A stretch of DNA of 64,000 bases from Paenibacillus sp. FSL R5-0341 (GTDB lineage: Bacteria > Bacillota > Bacilli > Paenibacillales > Paenibacillaceae), in contig NZ_CP150241.1 of the NCBI RefSeq assembly GCF_037975235.1, positions 5,952,001 to 6,016,000 of the forward strand. Direction: 5' to 3'. The translations under genes and the position numbers were made by a program. Below the pieces are notes generated by a model, which saw only the letters and a program-made list of their open reading frames with translations, did not search any database and had not been told where the DNA came from. Every line of letters starts with the position of its first letter. The stretch's first letter is position 1. Below, in pieces: positions 31,283 through 41,200 of this stretch.

Positions 31283-32830
31283 TTAGGGTACTTTTTTATA
31301 CTCGGAAGGGGAGAAGCCCGTGTATTTCTTGAACATTTTGCTGAAATACGGCCAGTTGGCACCAAACCCTGTCTGCTCGGCAAGCGAGGATACAGTGCAG
31401 TTCCCGTCCTGCTCCAGAAGTTCCAATGCTTTGCGGATGCGGTAGCTTAACACATAGTTCGTAAATTTCTCACCGGTTTCTTTTTTGAACATTTTGCCGA
31501 TGTAGTCTGGATTCATGTATATTTCCCCAGCGATGGACTGGAGTGTTAATGTCTCGTCCCTGTAGCGCTTCTCTACCAACTGTTTCACACTGCCTACCAT
31601 CTGCGATTGTCTGGAGCGGTGTTGTTCGTAACGGCGAAGGGTGATTTCCTTGGCGACAGCAAGCAGAAACTGTTGAAAAGAATGCAGCGTGCTGGATTCA
31701 ATCATGCCCGGCAACTGGTCCATATAGCTTTTCATCTCGGCAGAGCCGCTGAGTCGAATCATCTCCATAAACATCTGAATAAGATAGGACTTTGTTTGGG
31801 ATATATCGTATCGCAAGCTGGCAAGCATCTGAAACATCCGGTTCAGCTCTGATCCCACTTCCTGCCAGTGTCCCGCCTTGATTGCAGTAACCATCCGCTC
31901 CGGATCGTATTCGAATTCAGGAAGAATGCGTTCTCCGGGAGAGTAGACATCCCGCTCCATAATGAGACTGCCCTCACCGAGGTAAAAGCGGTAATTGAGA
32001 TACACCAGCGTCTGCATGTACAATTGTCGTGCCTGTGGAAGATCCCCTGGTTCGCTCAGCGCAATCGTAAGATCATCATGATAATATCGGGTAAATGTGG
32101 CGCGAATCTCATCGATATTATGGAACAACTGTGTTTCAGACAACTTGTCCTCCATCATCAATAACACATGCCCACCAACCGTGGTACTTAAGATCGGATT
32201 ATGAAAAATATCCTCGGCAATGTTCTTCACCGCGAACAAGTGCAAATACTCATGATCCCCCTCAATCTCTACCAACAGCAATCGCACACGTTGATCCTGA
32301 AATTGTACATCGAACAATTCCTCGAAATATTTCCATTCCTTGAGGCCGTACGTTCTGTTGGTGACCAGCTCTTTCAGAAAATATTCCTTGGCATGCGGCA
32401 GTACACGCTCCAGATTATATTGGATCGACTGCACAAAGCACTCCTGATCGGTCAACTCTCGCTTCTCACTGACCAATTCACTAATAGCCTGTACGAGATG
32501 CTCTTCACTGCAGGGCTTGAGCAAATAATGCTTCACTCCATAATGCATGGCCGTCTTCGCATATTCAAACTCCGTAAAACCCGTGAGCATAATAAACGAG
32601 ATATCCTGATACTTCTCGGCCACAGCTTCTACCAGCTGTAAACCATCCATTCCCGGCATGCGAATGTCCGAGATGATGATATCCGGGCGTTGCTGCTCGA
32701 TCTTAGCAAGCGCTTCCAAACCATCTTGAGCAATGCCGATCAGTTCTGTTCCTAATCGAGACCAGTTCACGACGCTGGAGATCCCGTCCGAGATTATAAA
32801 TTCATCATCGACCAACAAAACCTTGTACAT
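31283..32830 (-). CDS. YesN-type response regulator with AraC DNA-binding domain
   Basis: About 515 residues. Receiver domain 1-120 with VLLVDDEFIISDGI, phospho-acceptor Asp in IIISDIRMPGMDG, and LLKPCSEEHL; a long middle region; and a C-terminal AraC double helix-turn-helix (LTLQSIAGEIYMNPDYIGKMFKKETGEKF, CTVSSLAEQTGFGANWPYFSKMFKKYTGFSPSEYKK). ATG 32830 follows GGAGGGTG. The cognate kinase is at 25677-27434; the pair presumably induces the transport genes in between in response to an extracellular sugar. Confidence 0.92.
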   Translation of the reverse strand: MYKVLLVDDEFIISDGISSVVNWSRLGTELIGIAQDGLEALAKIEQQRPDIIISDIRMPGMDGLQLVEAVAEKYQDISFIMLTGFTEFEYAKTAMHYGVKHYLLKPCSEEHLVQAISELVSEKRELTDQECFVQSIQYNLERVLPHAKEYFLKELVTNRTYGLKEWKYFEELFDVQFQDQRVRLLLVEIEGDHEYLHLFAVKNIAEDIFHNPILSTTVGGHVLLMMEDKLSETQLFHNIDEIRATFTRYYHDDLTIALSEPGDLPQARQLYMQTLVYLNYRFYLGEGSLIMERDVYSPGERILPEFEYDPERMVTAIKAGHWQEVGSELNRMFQMLASLRYDISQTKSYLIQMFMEMIRLSGSAEMKSYMDQLPGMIESSTLHSFQQFLLAVAKEITLRRYEQHRSRQSQMVGSVKQLVEKRYRDETLTLQSIAGEIYMNPDYIGKMFKKETGEKFTNYVLSYRIRKALELLEQDGNCTVSSLAEQTGFGANWPYFSKMFKKYTGFSPSEYKKVP

Positions 32831-33013
32831 CGTATGCACCCTCCTGCCTTTAACCAGTTCATTCTATTATATGAGCATTATGCACAAATAGAGGAAAGAA
32901 CGTTGATTGACATGGGATTGAAGCATAACAAGTCGGGTATCTGAACAGTCCTGTCTCACCTCATCGGGAAAATCATTCGTATGTCACCGGCTATTGGAGC
33001 GGGTCCTTGCAAA

Positions 33014-33046
33014 GATAAAAAAACTCCCCCCCTACAGGGGGGAAGG
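33014..33046 (-). terminator. terminator of the MFS gene
   Basis: CCCCCC and GGGGGG form a GC-only stem around a CTACA loop (33026-33042); on the minus strand it is followed by AGTTTTTTT. Confidence 0.85.
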
Positions 33047-33107
33047 TTTAGGTTGCTTCATATCAATTATCATCAGGGTACGGGAAGATTATTATGCCAT
33101 TACAACA

Positions 33108-34334
33108 TTACGTATCCATCCCATACTCCTTCACTTCACGATTGCGGTTCAACACCGCATGCAATACAAAACCAAGTACCGCAATCGCCGCTGTGCCTGT
33201 TGCCAACCACGCTACAGGAATAAGTCCCTGTTTGTCATACATAACCCCCATCGCATAGGGCCCGATAACCCGTCCAACCGCACCGATCCCACCCGATATC
33301 CCGATGTAAAAAGGGGCTGCCCTGCCGGCATGCTCCGAGATAAATGCAGGTGTTGCAGGGGAGATCAACATCTCTCCAAACGTAGCGAGTACCATTGCGA
33401 GCACCATGCCTGGATAGCTGTACATGGTAATCATGACAATGTAGGCCATGCCATAGAATACCGCACTCGCGGTCATCTGGGCCGTGGAGGTACGGGCCAT
33501 GGTCCGTTTCACCCAGCTGGTAAACGGTTGGCCCACAAAGATCAGTACCCCGTTCAGGGTCCAGAGCAGACCGTACATTCTTTTCTCCATACCCTCAGAA
33601 ATGATATACGGGGACACGCCTGTGTTCCAGATGGAGTTGCCGAATAACAGGAAGAGCACGCCCAAGCTCATAAACAGATATAACCGGGTATTGCCCAGCA
33701 ATGCCCAAACGCCCGGCCCATCGGGAACGGTTTTGCGTTTCGTCAGATGCACTTCCCCCTGATCCGGTTCAACCCGCGACAGATAATACCAGAAGAACAT
33801 CGCAAACCCAGCTGAGGTTACCCCGTTCAGTACAAAGCTAAGATGATAGGAAAAGTCAGCCAGAAAACCACTCAACGCCGTACCAATCGCCACCCCGATA
33901 TTGTTCGCTACATAGATAATATTGAATAATTCACCGCGTCGCTCCGCAAACCGGAAGCCAATAAAGGCCTGAATCGCTGGCAGCGACAATGAACTGAACA
34001 GGCCAATCCAGCCCATAGCACATATAAATATGACCCAATACGCGCTAATCCAGGGCAACGCAAACAAACCTAACGCATTAAGCGCCAGTGAGCCAATGAT
34101 CAGCTTCTTCACGCCCACCCGGTGATACAACGAACCTCCGAGCAATTGTCCGAAGATGCCACCCAGGGACTGAATGAGGATCACAAAACCGGCGTTGGCC
34201 ATCGTTCTTCCAAGCTCATCAAACACATACATGGTGGTCAGCGGCCACATCAATGCACTGCCGGTTGCGTTAACCAAACTTGCCAGTAAAAATATTCTCA
34301 CTTCTTTTGGATAGTTATCCAGCCATCTCATCAT
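33108..34334 (-). CDS. MFS transporter
   Basis: 408-residue, 12-segment major facilitator protein. The segment 2-3 loop reads GGSLYHRVGVKKLIIGSL, a degenerate MFS signature; the first segment FLLASLVNATGSALMWPLTTMYV contains polar residues usual in multidrug DHA1 exporters. The substrate is unknown. It is a single-gene unit with its own terminator and an AAGGAG site upstream of the ATG. Confidence 0.85.
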   Translation of the reverse strand: MMRWLDNYPKEVRIFLLASLVNATGSALMWPLTTMYVFDELGRTMANAGFVILIQSLGGIFGQLLGGSLYHRVGVKKLIIGSLALNALGLFALPWISAYWVIFICAMGWIGLFSSLSLPAIQAFIGFRFAERRGELFNIIYVANNIGVAIGTALSGFLADFSYHLSFVLNGVTSAGFAMFFWYYLSRVEPDQGEVHLTKRKTVPDGPGVWALLGNTRLYLFMSLGVLFLLFGNSIWNTGVSPYIISEGMEKRMYGLLWTLNGVLIFVGQPFTSWVKRTMARTSTAQMTASAVFYGMAYIVMITMYSYPGMVLAMVLATFGEMLISPATPAFISEHAGRAAPFYIGISGGIGAVGRVIGPYAMGVMYDKQGLIPVAWLATGTAAIAVLGFVLHAVLNRNREVKEYGMDT

Positions 34335-34380
34335 CTCTAATTCATTCTCCTTAATACGCTACAGAACGTGTTACCATACC

Positions 34381-34430
34381 AAAAAAAGCCTTTGCCCTGA
34401 CGGCATAACCAGCCAGAGCGAAGGCCTTTG
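34381..34430 (-). terminator. terminator of the molybdopterin oxidoreductase gene
   Basis: AAAGCCTT (34385-34392) and AAGGCCTTT (34421-34429) form the main stem with a one-base bulge; on the minus strand it ends in a run of seven T. Confidence 0.7.
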
Positions 34431-34516
34431 AAAGTGTTACTTTTATTGCTCTTTAGATCCTGATACAAATTGTTCTTTGTTTATCTTACCTCAAAAAAAT
34501 CACCCTGCAAGCACAC

Positions 34517-36580
34517 TCATTGACGCTTCACTTCGACAGTGGCCGAGAAGAAGGTAGCCCCGTTGCCCATGTCCGACAATCGGTTGGACGTGAGCGAATT
34601 CGCTCGCTGCTTCTTGCCGTCCCCGTCCCACCATAAACCCTGGCTGATGACGGTTCCCGGCAACATGGCTTCACTCACCTTGGCGGTAAGTTCGATGCGC
34701 CCACGATCATTCCATACCACTACAGCATCTCCATCCTCCACGTTTCTACGAATGGCGTCCTCGGGGTGCATTTGCAATAGAGGCATCTTCTCCAAACGTT
34801 GGTGTTTGGCTGAATTGCCAAAGGTGGAGTTCAGGAAATTATGGTTAGGCGGCGATAGGAACATCAATGGATATGTAGCGGCAGGTCCAGCCGGATTCTC
34901 CCCATCATATCCTTCAACCAAAGCACTATAAGTAGGGAGCGGCGGTAGCCCTCTCTGTTCCATTGTCTCGGAATACAATTCGATTTTACCTGAAGGCGTG
35001 GGCAGCTGATCCAGAAATGCAGTATGTGGCGACATATCCAGCTTCACGAATCGATGTTGCTTCAATCCCTCCAACGTGACTCCATTCATGTAGGGGTTGC
35101 CTGTGCCCTGAAGTGCGTCCTCAATCATCTGTTCCGGCGTTTCTCCGAAGATTGCAGGATCGTACCCCATGGCTTGCCCAAGTAGTGAAAAAAGTTCCAC
35201 ATTGCTCTTGCTCTCCCCAATCGGTGCAATGACCGGCTCTTGCAGATGAACGTACTGATGCCAGTAGGAGGCATACAGGTCCGTCGCTTCAAATGAAGAT
35301 GTGGCTGGCAATACGATATCTGCATATTTCGCCGTATCCGTGATGAACAGATCATGCACAACCGTGAACAGATCTTCACGTGCAAAACCTCGCTCCACCC
35401 GCTCGGTATCCGGTGCCACCACCAGTGGATTGCTGCAGTAAACCATCATAGCCCGAATCGGCTGCTCTGCTTCCAGCAACGCTTCACCAATCCGGTTCAT
35501 ATTCACCACTCGCGGCTCCGGATTCTGCCGCAGCTCCGGACGTTCCAGCACGTCGCTATTCGTGCTCGCGTAGCTGTTGGTGCGAACAGCACCGCCACCT
35601 TGCTTCAGCCATTGCCCCGTGATGGCAGGCAGACATGCGACGCTACGCACGTTCATGCCCCCATTATCATGGTGCTGGAGGCCATTGCCAATGTGAATAT
35701 GAGCTGCCTGTGCGTTGCCGTATAGTTCAGCCAGCTCCACAATGGTTTCCTCCGGCACGCCAGTAATGCGTGCAACACGTTCAGGGGTGTAACTGCGGAC
35801 ATGATCACGCAGTGCCTCATGTCCCACCGTATACTTTTGCATAAACGCTTCATCCGTCAGTCCCCGTTCGAACAGCACATGCATCAATCCCAGCGCCAGT
35901 GCGCTGTCCGTGCCCGGATACAAAGGAATAAACCAGTCGCCCCACTGCGCGGTACGATTACGATGAACGTCGATGACGACGATCTTGGCGCCTTTCTTGC
36001 GGGCTTTCTCCGCGTAAACAACCTGGTGCATATTCGTACTGACGATATTCCCGCCCCATACCAGGATGAGATCCGCATGCTCCGTATCTTCCGGCACCGT
36101 TCCATGGTTGGCGCCCATCGTATATTTCCAGCCGGTATTCCCGGCCGCATTACAAATCGTCTGCTCCAGTACACTCGCACCAAGCGCATTGAAGAAACGT
36201 CGGTCCATGCCGTCTACGCCGAGAATGCCCATGTTACCGTAAAAGCTGTAGGGCAGGATGCTCTCCGGGCCGTAAGTCTCGGACAATGCAGTGAATTGGG
36301 CCGTAATCTCGCGAATCGCTTCATCCCAACTCATTCGTTCGAACTTACCTTCCCCTTTGGCTCCTACACGTCTCATCGGATATTGTAAACGCTCAGGGTG
36401 ATACACCCGCTCGGTCATATTTCTGACTTTATTACAAATAGCACCCTTGGTGATCGGATGATCCGGGTTGCCTGCCACCTTCACAATTTTACCGTTCTCT
36501 TTATGTAGTAACAGACCACAAGTATCCGGACAATCGAGCGGGCATACCGCTGCGAAAATTCCATTCTCCTGATCGATCAT
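34517..36580 (-). CDS. molybdopterin-dependent oxidoreductase, YoaE/formate dehydrogenase-like
   Basis: 687-residue molybdopterin enzyme of the DMSO reductase superfamily. The N terminus holds a 4Fe-4S site CPLDCPDTC (with a fourth Cys in KGAICNKVRN). Later segments ILPYSFYGNMGILG, WGGNIVSTNMHQV, VVIDVHRNRTAQWGDWFIPLYPGTDSALALG and the C-terminal molydopterin-dinucleotide domain FLNSTFGNSAKHQRLEKMP and LHPEDAIRRNVEDGDAVVVWN are standard. No signal peptide, so cytoplasmic. Similar in length and layout to B. subtilis YoaE; substrate unknown. The formate/nitrite channel gene lies upstream on the same strand, which makes formate or a related anion plausible. GAGGGGGAG precedes the ATG. Confidence 0.87.
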   Translation of the reverse strand: MIDQENGIFAAVCPLDCPDTCGLLLHKENGKIVKVAGNPDHPITKGAICNKVRNMTERVYHPERLQYPMRRVGAKGEGKFERMSWDEAIREITAQFTALSETYGPESILPYSFYGNMGILGVDGMDRRFFNALGASVLEQTICNAAGNTGWKYTMGANHGTVPEDTEHADLILVWGGNIVSTNMHQVVYAEKARKKGAKIVVIDVHRNRTAQWGDWFIPLYPGTDSALALGLMHVLFERGLTDEAFMQKYTVGHEALRDHVRSYTPERVARITGVPEETIVELAELYGNAQAAHIHIGNGLQHHDNGGMNVRSVACLPAITGQWLKQGGGAVRTNSYASTNSDVLERPELRQNPEPRVVNMNRIGEALLEAEQPIRAMMVYCSNPLVVAPDTERVERGFAREDLFTVVHDLFITDTAKYADIVLPATSSFEATDLYASYWHQYVHLQEPVIAPIGESKSNVELFSLLGQAMGYDPAIFGETPEQMIEDALQGTGNPYMNGVTLEGLKQHRFVKLDMSPHTAFLDQLPTPSGKIELYSETMEQRGLPPLPTYSALVEGYDGENPAGPAATYPLMFLSPPNHNFLNSTFGNSAKHQRLEKMPLLQMHPEDAIRRNVEDGDAVVVWNDRGRIELTAKVSEAMLPGTVISQGLWWDGDGKKQRANSLTSNRLSDMGNGATFFSATVEVKRQ

Positions 36581-37006
36581 CGTATGGCTCCCCCTCTTTA
36601 AAAAACTATCCCTATATCATATCTTCTTCGAGGTTAATACGTAAAGAGAACAGTATATTTTTGCCCAATATTCACCGCTATAGCGGATTAAAATTATTTT
36701 CAAAAAAATGTTTTATCGTTTGATTCAACTTTAGAATTCAGGGGTAAATTAAAAATAAGGCATTAGGCTAGTGTTTCCCCACTTCCTCCTCATGCCATAT
36801 CATGGACCACTCCCGAAATTCGCCATGAACAGGTTTCGTTCCCCCGAACCTTGTCATGGCGAATTTATTTTGCGTTAAACTCCAATCAGTCCCCATACAA
36901 AAAACGATCCCGCCCTGCTCCATCACAGCATATTCGCCATGAACCGAGCAAGATCAGAATCGTCTTCACTTCTACTATAAGGTGCATATATACTGCGCTG
37001 TGCCCG
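36581..37006. other. intergenic region with a long hairpin and repeated motif
   Basis: No credible gene. It contains a long near-perfect inverted repeat (36816-36865), and a second direct copy of its arm motif ATTCGCCATGAAC at 36932-36944. It also holds the promoter region of the molybdopterin gene. Confidence 0.6.
36816..36865. repeat. long near-perfect hairpin between the channel and oxidoreductase genes
   Basis: AAATTCGCCATGA (36816-36828) plus AGGTT and CG pair with CG, AACCT and TCATGGCGAATTT (36845-36865), leaving a five-to-six-base CCC-rich loop and two small mismatches. The minus-strand transcript lacks a T-run after it, so it is not a normal intrinsic terminator for the upstream channel gene. 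Confidence 0.65.
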
Positions 37007-37867
37007 CTATGCCTGTTTGCTCCACATTGCTCTTGCCTCCGTCTCGACAGCTTCGTTCGACGTCGCTATCTCCCGCTTCACTTTCGGCTCAGCTTGACGC
37101 AGGTACACCACCCAATAGGCTGCAGCTACGAACAGAGCTCCCCCAGTCAGATTCCCGAGCCATACTGGAATGAAATTCATGACGTATTGTCCCCATGAAT
37201 AATACCCTTCGAAGATTGCCGCCGGAATCAGAAACATATTGGCCACAACGTGCTGGAATCCAATGGCCACAAATGCCATCGTTGGAAACCAAATGCCCAG
37301 TACCTTGCCACTCATTGTATCTGATGCATAAGATAGCCACACCGCCAGCGCAACCAGCCAGTTACAGCCGATGCCGGAGATAAAAGCTTGCAAGAAGCCG
37401 TCATGTAGCTTATGCCCAGCCATATCCACCACTTTCGCCAGATATACACCCTCTCCGGTCAGACCGAGCACATGTCCAAATGCGTATGCGACAAACAAAG
37501 CTCCAACAAAGTTACCCATCGTCACTAAGGTTAGATTTTTCAACATATTACCTACGGATAACTTTCGAGCAATCGTCGCGAGTGGAACTGCCATCATGTT
37601 ACCTGTCAGCAACTCACCACCACCAATGAGTACCATGATTAATCCCACTGGGAACACCGCTGCTCCAATCAGATTGACTAGACTTCCCCACTCTGCCGGA
37701 GCAGATGCAATCACCCGAATATCCAGTAGAAATCCTAACGCGATAAAAGCCCCTGCCAGAAAACTGAGCACCAGTACAGAAGATACCGGGTATTGAGCCT
37801 TTTTCATGCCTGTTTGCGCCGTATATTGTGCAACCTCAAGAGGTGTTTTTGCTGCCATATCACTCAT
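37007..37867 (-). CDS. formate/nitrite transporter family channel
   Basis: About 286-residue FNT-type channel with six membrane segments. It contains the family signatures FLAGAFIALGFLLDI, GGGELLTGNMMAVPLATIARK, GIGCNWLVALAVWLSYA and GFQHVVANMFLIPAAI (the QHVVANM loop is a strong FNT marker). It moves formate or nitrite across the membrane. The start is placed at ATG 37867 next to AAGGAGAGG; ATG 37858 or 37879 are alternatives. It lies upstream of the molybdopterin oxidoreductase gene on the same strand, separated by 426 bp, and may act with it in formate or nitrite metabolism. Confidence 0.9.
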   Translation of the reverse strand: MSDMAAKTPLEVAQYTAQTGMKKAQYPVSSVLVLSFLAGAFIALGFLLDIRVIASAPAEWGSLVNLIGAAVFPVGLIMVLIGGGELLTGNMMAVPLATIARKLSVGNMLKNLTLVTMGNFVGALFVAYAFGHVLGLTGEGVYLAKVVDMAGHKLHDGFLQAFISGIGCNWLVALAVWLSYASDTMSGKVLGIWFPTMAFVAIGFQHVVANMFLIPAAIFEGYYSWGQYVMNFIPVWLGNLTGGALFVAAAYWVVYLRQAEPKVKREIATSNEAVETEARAMWSKQA

Positions 37868-38235
37868 CCTCTCCTTCATTGTTCATCATTGGATAAAACC
37901 ACCTGAAATTCATTAGTTTTGCGTTGAATGCCATATCCTAATTGTATCTTGGTCCTATTCAAAACTTTGTGCAAATTATCACAATGTTGTTTATAAAGAA
38001 GCTTTTTAAATTATAGTTTTCTGGCAAATGCGACTGTTATAGAAGCTTATACATATGAAGGAAATTGCTCAGAATTTGTTCAGAATCAATTTGTATAATA
38101 GGCACACATATTGAATTTATATCTGTTGGGCAGGGTCGGAAGTGGGTCAGAAACAGTTCCATGTTGTGTACGTCATCAAAATGATGTTCTGTAGGTCATT
38201 TCATAGGATATCTACGGACAATAGGAGGTTTAAAC
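37868..38235. other. divergent promoter region of the channel and surface-protein genes
   Basis: No gene. It holds a -10 element TATAAT at 38094-38099 for the surface-protein gene with two TCAGAAT direct repeats just upstream, and a roughly 130-nt leader to the AGGAGG site at 38223-38228. Confidence 0.5.
38069..38099 (+). promoter_or_regulatory. candidate promoter with 11-bp direct repeats before the surface-protein gene
   Basis: TCAGAAT occurs at 38069-38075 and 38080-38086 (11-bp spacing), followed by TATAAT at 38094-38099. There is no good -35 element, as expected if a response regulator bound to the repeats recruits polymerase. Confidence 0.4.
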
Positions 38236-41200
38236 ATGTTCAAACATTCTTTACGCTGGAGAACAGTTATGATGTATGCTTTGATATTCACTCTGGTTCT
38301 CCCTAATGTCCTTCTTCCCCAAGATCATGCTTCCGCTAACGGAAATGTGAATATACTGTCCGCAGTCAATAACAACGTTGATCGTAATCTGGTAAACGTC
38401 GTTTATGCTAACGGGAAATACACCGCAGTGGGTGAAAAGGGGCGTATTGTTCAGTCCACAGATGGATTAAACTGGGCTGTAGTGAATACAGGAGTTTCTA
38501 ACGAAAAAACATCATGGAGAAGCCTCGTGTATGCAAACAATGTATATGTCGCAGTCGGGGTGGAATCTACTCCCAATAAAGCAAGATTGATCGTTTCGTC
38601 TGATGGCGAAACTTGGGTTGACAAATCATCGGGAATTAATGGTGACATTTTGCAAAAAGTCGTTTATGTTAACAGCAATTTTTATGCTGTTGGTGGAAAA
38701 TGGCATGCCAGTGACCGAGCGCAAGATGTCGGCATTATCTATTCATCTTCGGATGGGGTGACATGGACGTTATGGAGTACTGTACCAAAAATTTGGCCAC
38801 CAAGTAACACAACAAGCACCCCCTTTTATTTGATGGACCTGGCCTATATTTCTGGCAGATATGTTGTTGGAGGTAACGTATTAGGCGGATATGCCTACTC
38901 CAGTAACGGGACAAGCTGGACGAACGGATTCAAAGGCAACTATGACTTGGGAGGGTTCGCTGTCTACAACGGTAAGCTTCACATGCTTGAAAGCCAAACA
39001 AATGGCTACTCCAGTAGTGACGGGATAACGTTTACAGCCGACTCCTCCTATAATGGTACATTCGGCGTACTGAAAGATGGCGGGACACTCTATCGTTTCG
39101 GTACATCGGGTAAACTGGATTCATCCACAGATAACGGCGTCAATTGGACCCCAGAACTCAAAGTAACCAATATGATCATCCAATCTGCAGCTTCGAATGG
39201 AACGGGTATGGTTCTTGTCACCTCGGCTCCTAACAGCCTTGTCGTCACCGCGGACAAATCCGATTGGAAAAAAATCGCGGGAAATCTGCAGGGCATCGCT
39301 TATAACGGTAGCAACTGGGTCGTTGTCGGTGATTCACTCTATGGAAGTGATACAACAGATGGCCTTATGTTGAATTCGGCTAGCGATTGGGAGCATCTAA
39401 GTACAAATAGTCAGTTTCTTCCTACAGAGGCTTTTTCCAAAGTTGCTTACGGCAATAACACTTTTGTCGCCATAGGTAAAAAAATTGGGGTATCCGCCGA
39501 TGGTGAACATTGGACGCTCAGCAATCTTCCCACCGGTGTAACGGGCAGAGTAGTAGCGCTGACCTATGGTGCAAGTGGAGGATTTCTTGCAGTAACTGAT
39601 ACGGGTAATACGCTCAACTCCGTTGACGGATTATCTTGGACGAAGGGCACAAACATCGCACTTCCATATAGAGATATATTTAATGTGAAGTATGTTAACG
39701 GTGCATATATCGCAACAGGTTACGGAGTAATCTGGAAGTCTGATGCAAATGGATTGAATTGGAACCAGATCATTGATTCCAATGATGAAGTTCATAAAAA
39801 ATATTACGCGTTAAATGACATCATCTATGTAGATGGAAAATATGTAATTGTCGGATCAGATGATTATTCGTTTCCTATCATGTTAGAAACGACAGGTGTC
39901 TTGAACACCAGCTCAACGTGGACCAAACATAACGTTGATAATGTCAATTCAGTTAATTTAAAATCAATCGCATATGGAGATGGTATCTACGTAGCTGTAG
40001 GTACTTTGAATGAATATGATATTGATGGCAGACTTTTTGAACATTATATGATGTATTCATCCTCAGATTTGTTGAACTGGACACCGTACGATGAGAATAC
40101 ACTGGGCATAGTAGGAAACGGTTTAAACACCGTTTATTATCATGATGGTAATTTCTATATTGCAGGTAACGACAACGCAAGGATTGTATTTGGAAGTGCT
40201 GCACCGGGTAGCAATAACACGGGTCTAACAAATGTACTTGGACAGACTGACAGTGCTCCAGGAGGCGGAGATGGAACGACATCTGGGACAGCGGTTAGCT
40301 GGACCATTAACGTGCCTAACACAACCTCAACACTGGGACTAGCCGATCTTGTACTTGCAGACAATCAAGCTAAGATGGAGTTGTTCAGCAACAGTGACTA
40401 TTCCACTGGTGGAGTTACAGGAAACTCAACGATCCCGCTCACGGCAGGTGGAGCTACCACTGCATACATTAAGGTGACGGCAGCCGACAACACAACCGTG
40501 AAATATTATGCAGTAACGGTGAACCGTACAGCTACACTAGAAACGACACCAGCTGCTGTAATCAGCTATGTAGATGAGAAATTAACAGGACTCGTTCCTA
40601 ATGCTGTATACTCCGTTAACGGAGCTAATGCTGTCGCAGATGGTTCAGGTCACATCACTATCGACAACAGTTGGATCGGAACCACGTTGTCCATCGTGAA
40701 AACGGGAAATGGTACCACAACTACAGATAGTTCAGCTCAAACATTGGTCATACCAGCTCGTCCTGCAGCTCCAACTGGCGTTAGCAAGACGGATGAAACA
40801 TCGAACGGCGCTCATGATGGAACGATTACAAATGTAACGAATCAGATGGAGTACAAACAAGACATCAACGGTGCATGGACAGCTATCACAAACACAACGG
40901 TTACAGGACTTGAGCCAGGTACGTATTATGTTCGTACAAAGGCGACCCCCTCTGCATTTGCTTCTGCAGAAACCCCGGCGACAGTTGGTTCAACGTCCGC
41001 AACACAGGAAACGACACCAGCCACTGTCATCAGCTATGTAGATGAGCAACTGACAGGACTCGTTCCTAATGCTGCATATTCAATCAACGGAGCTAATACT
41101 GTTGCAGATGGTTCAGGTCACATTACGATCGACAACAGTTGGATCGGAACCACGCTGTCCATTGTGAAGACAGGCAATGGCACCACAACTATAGACAGCT

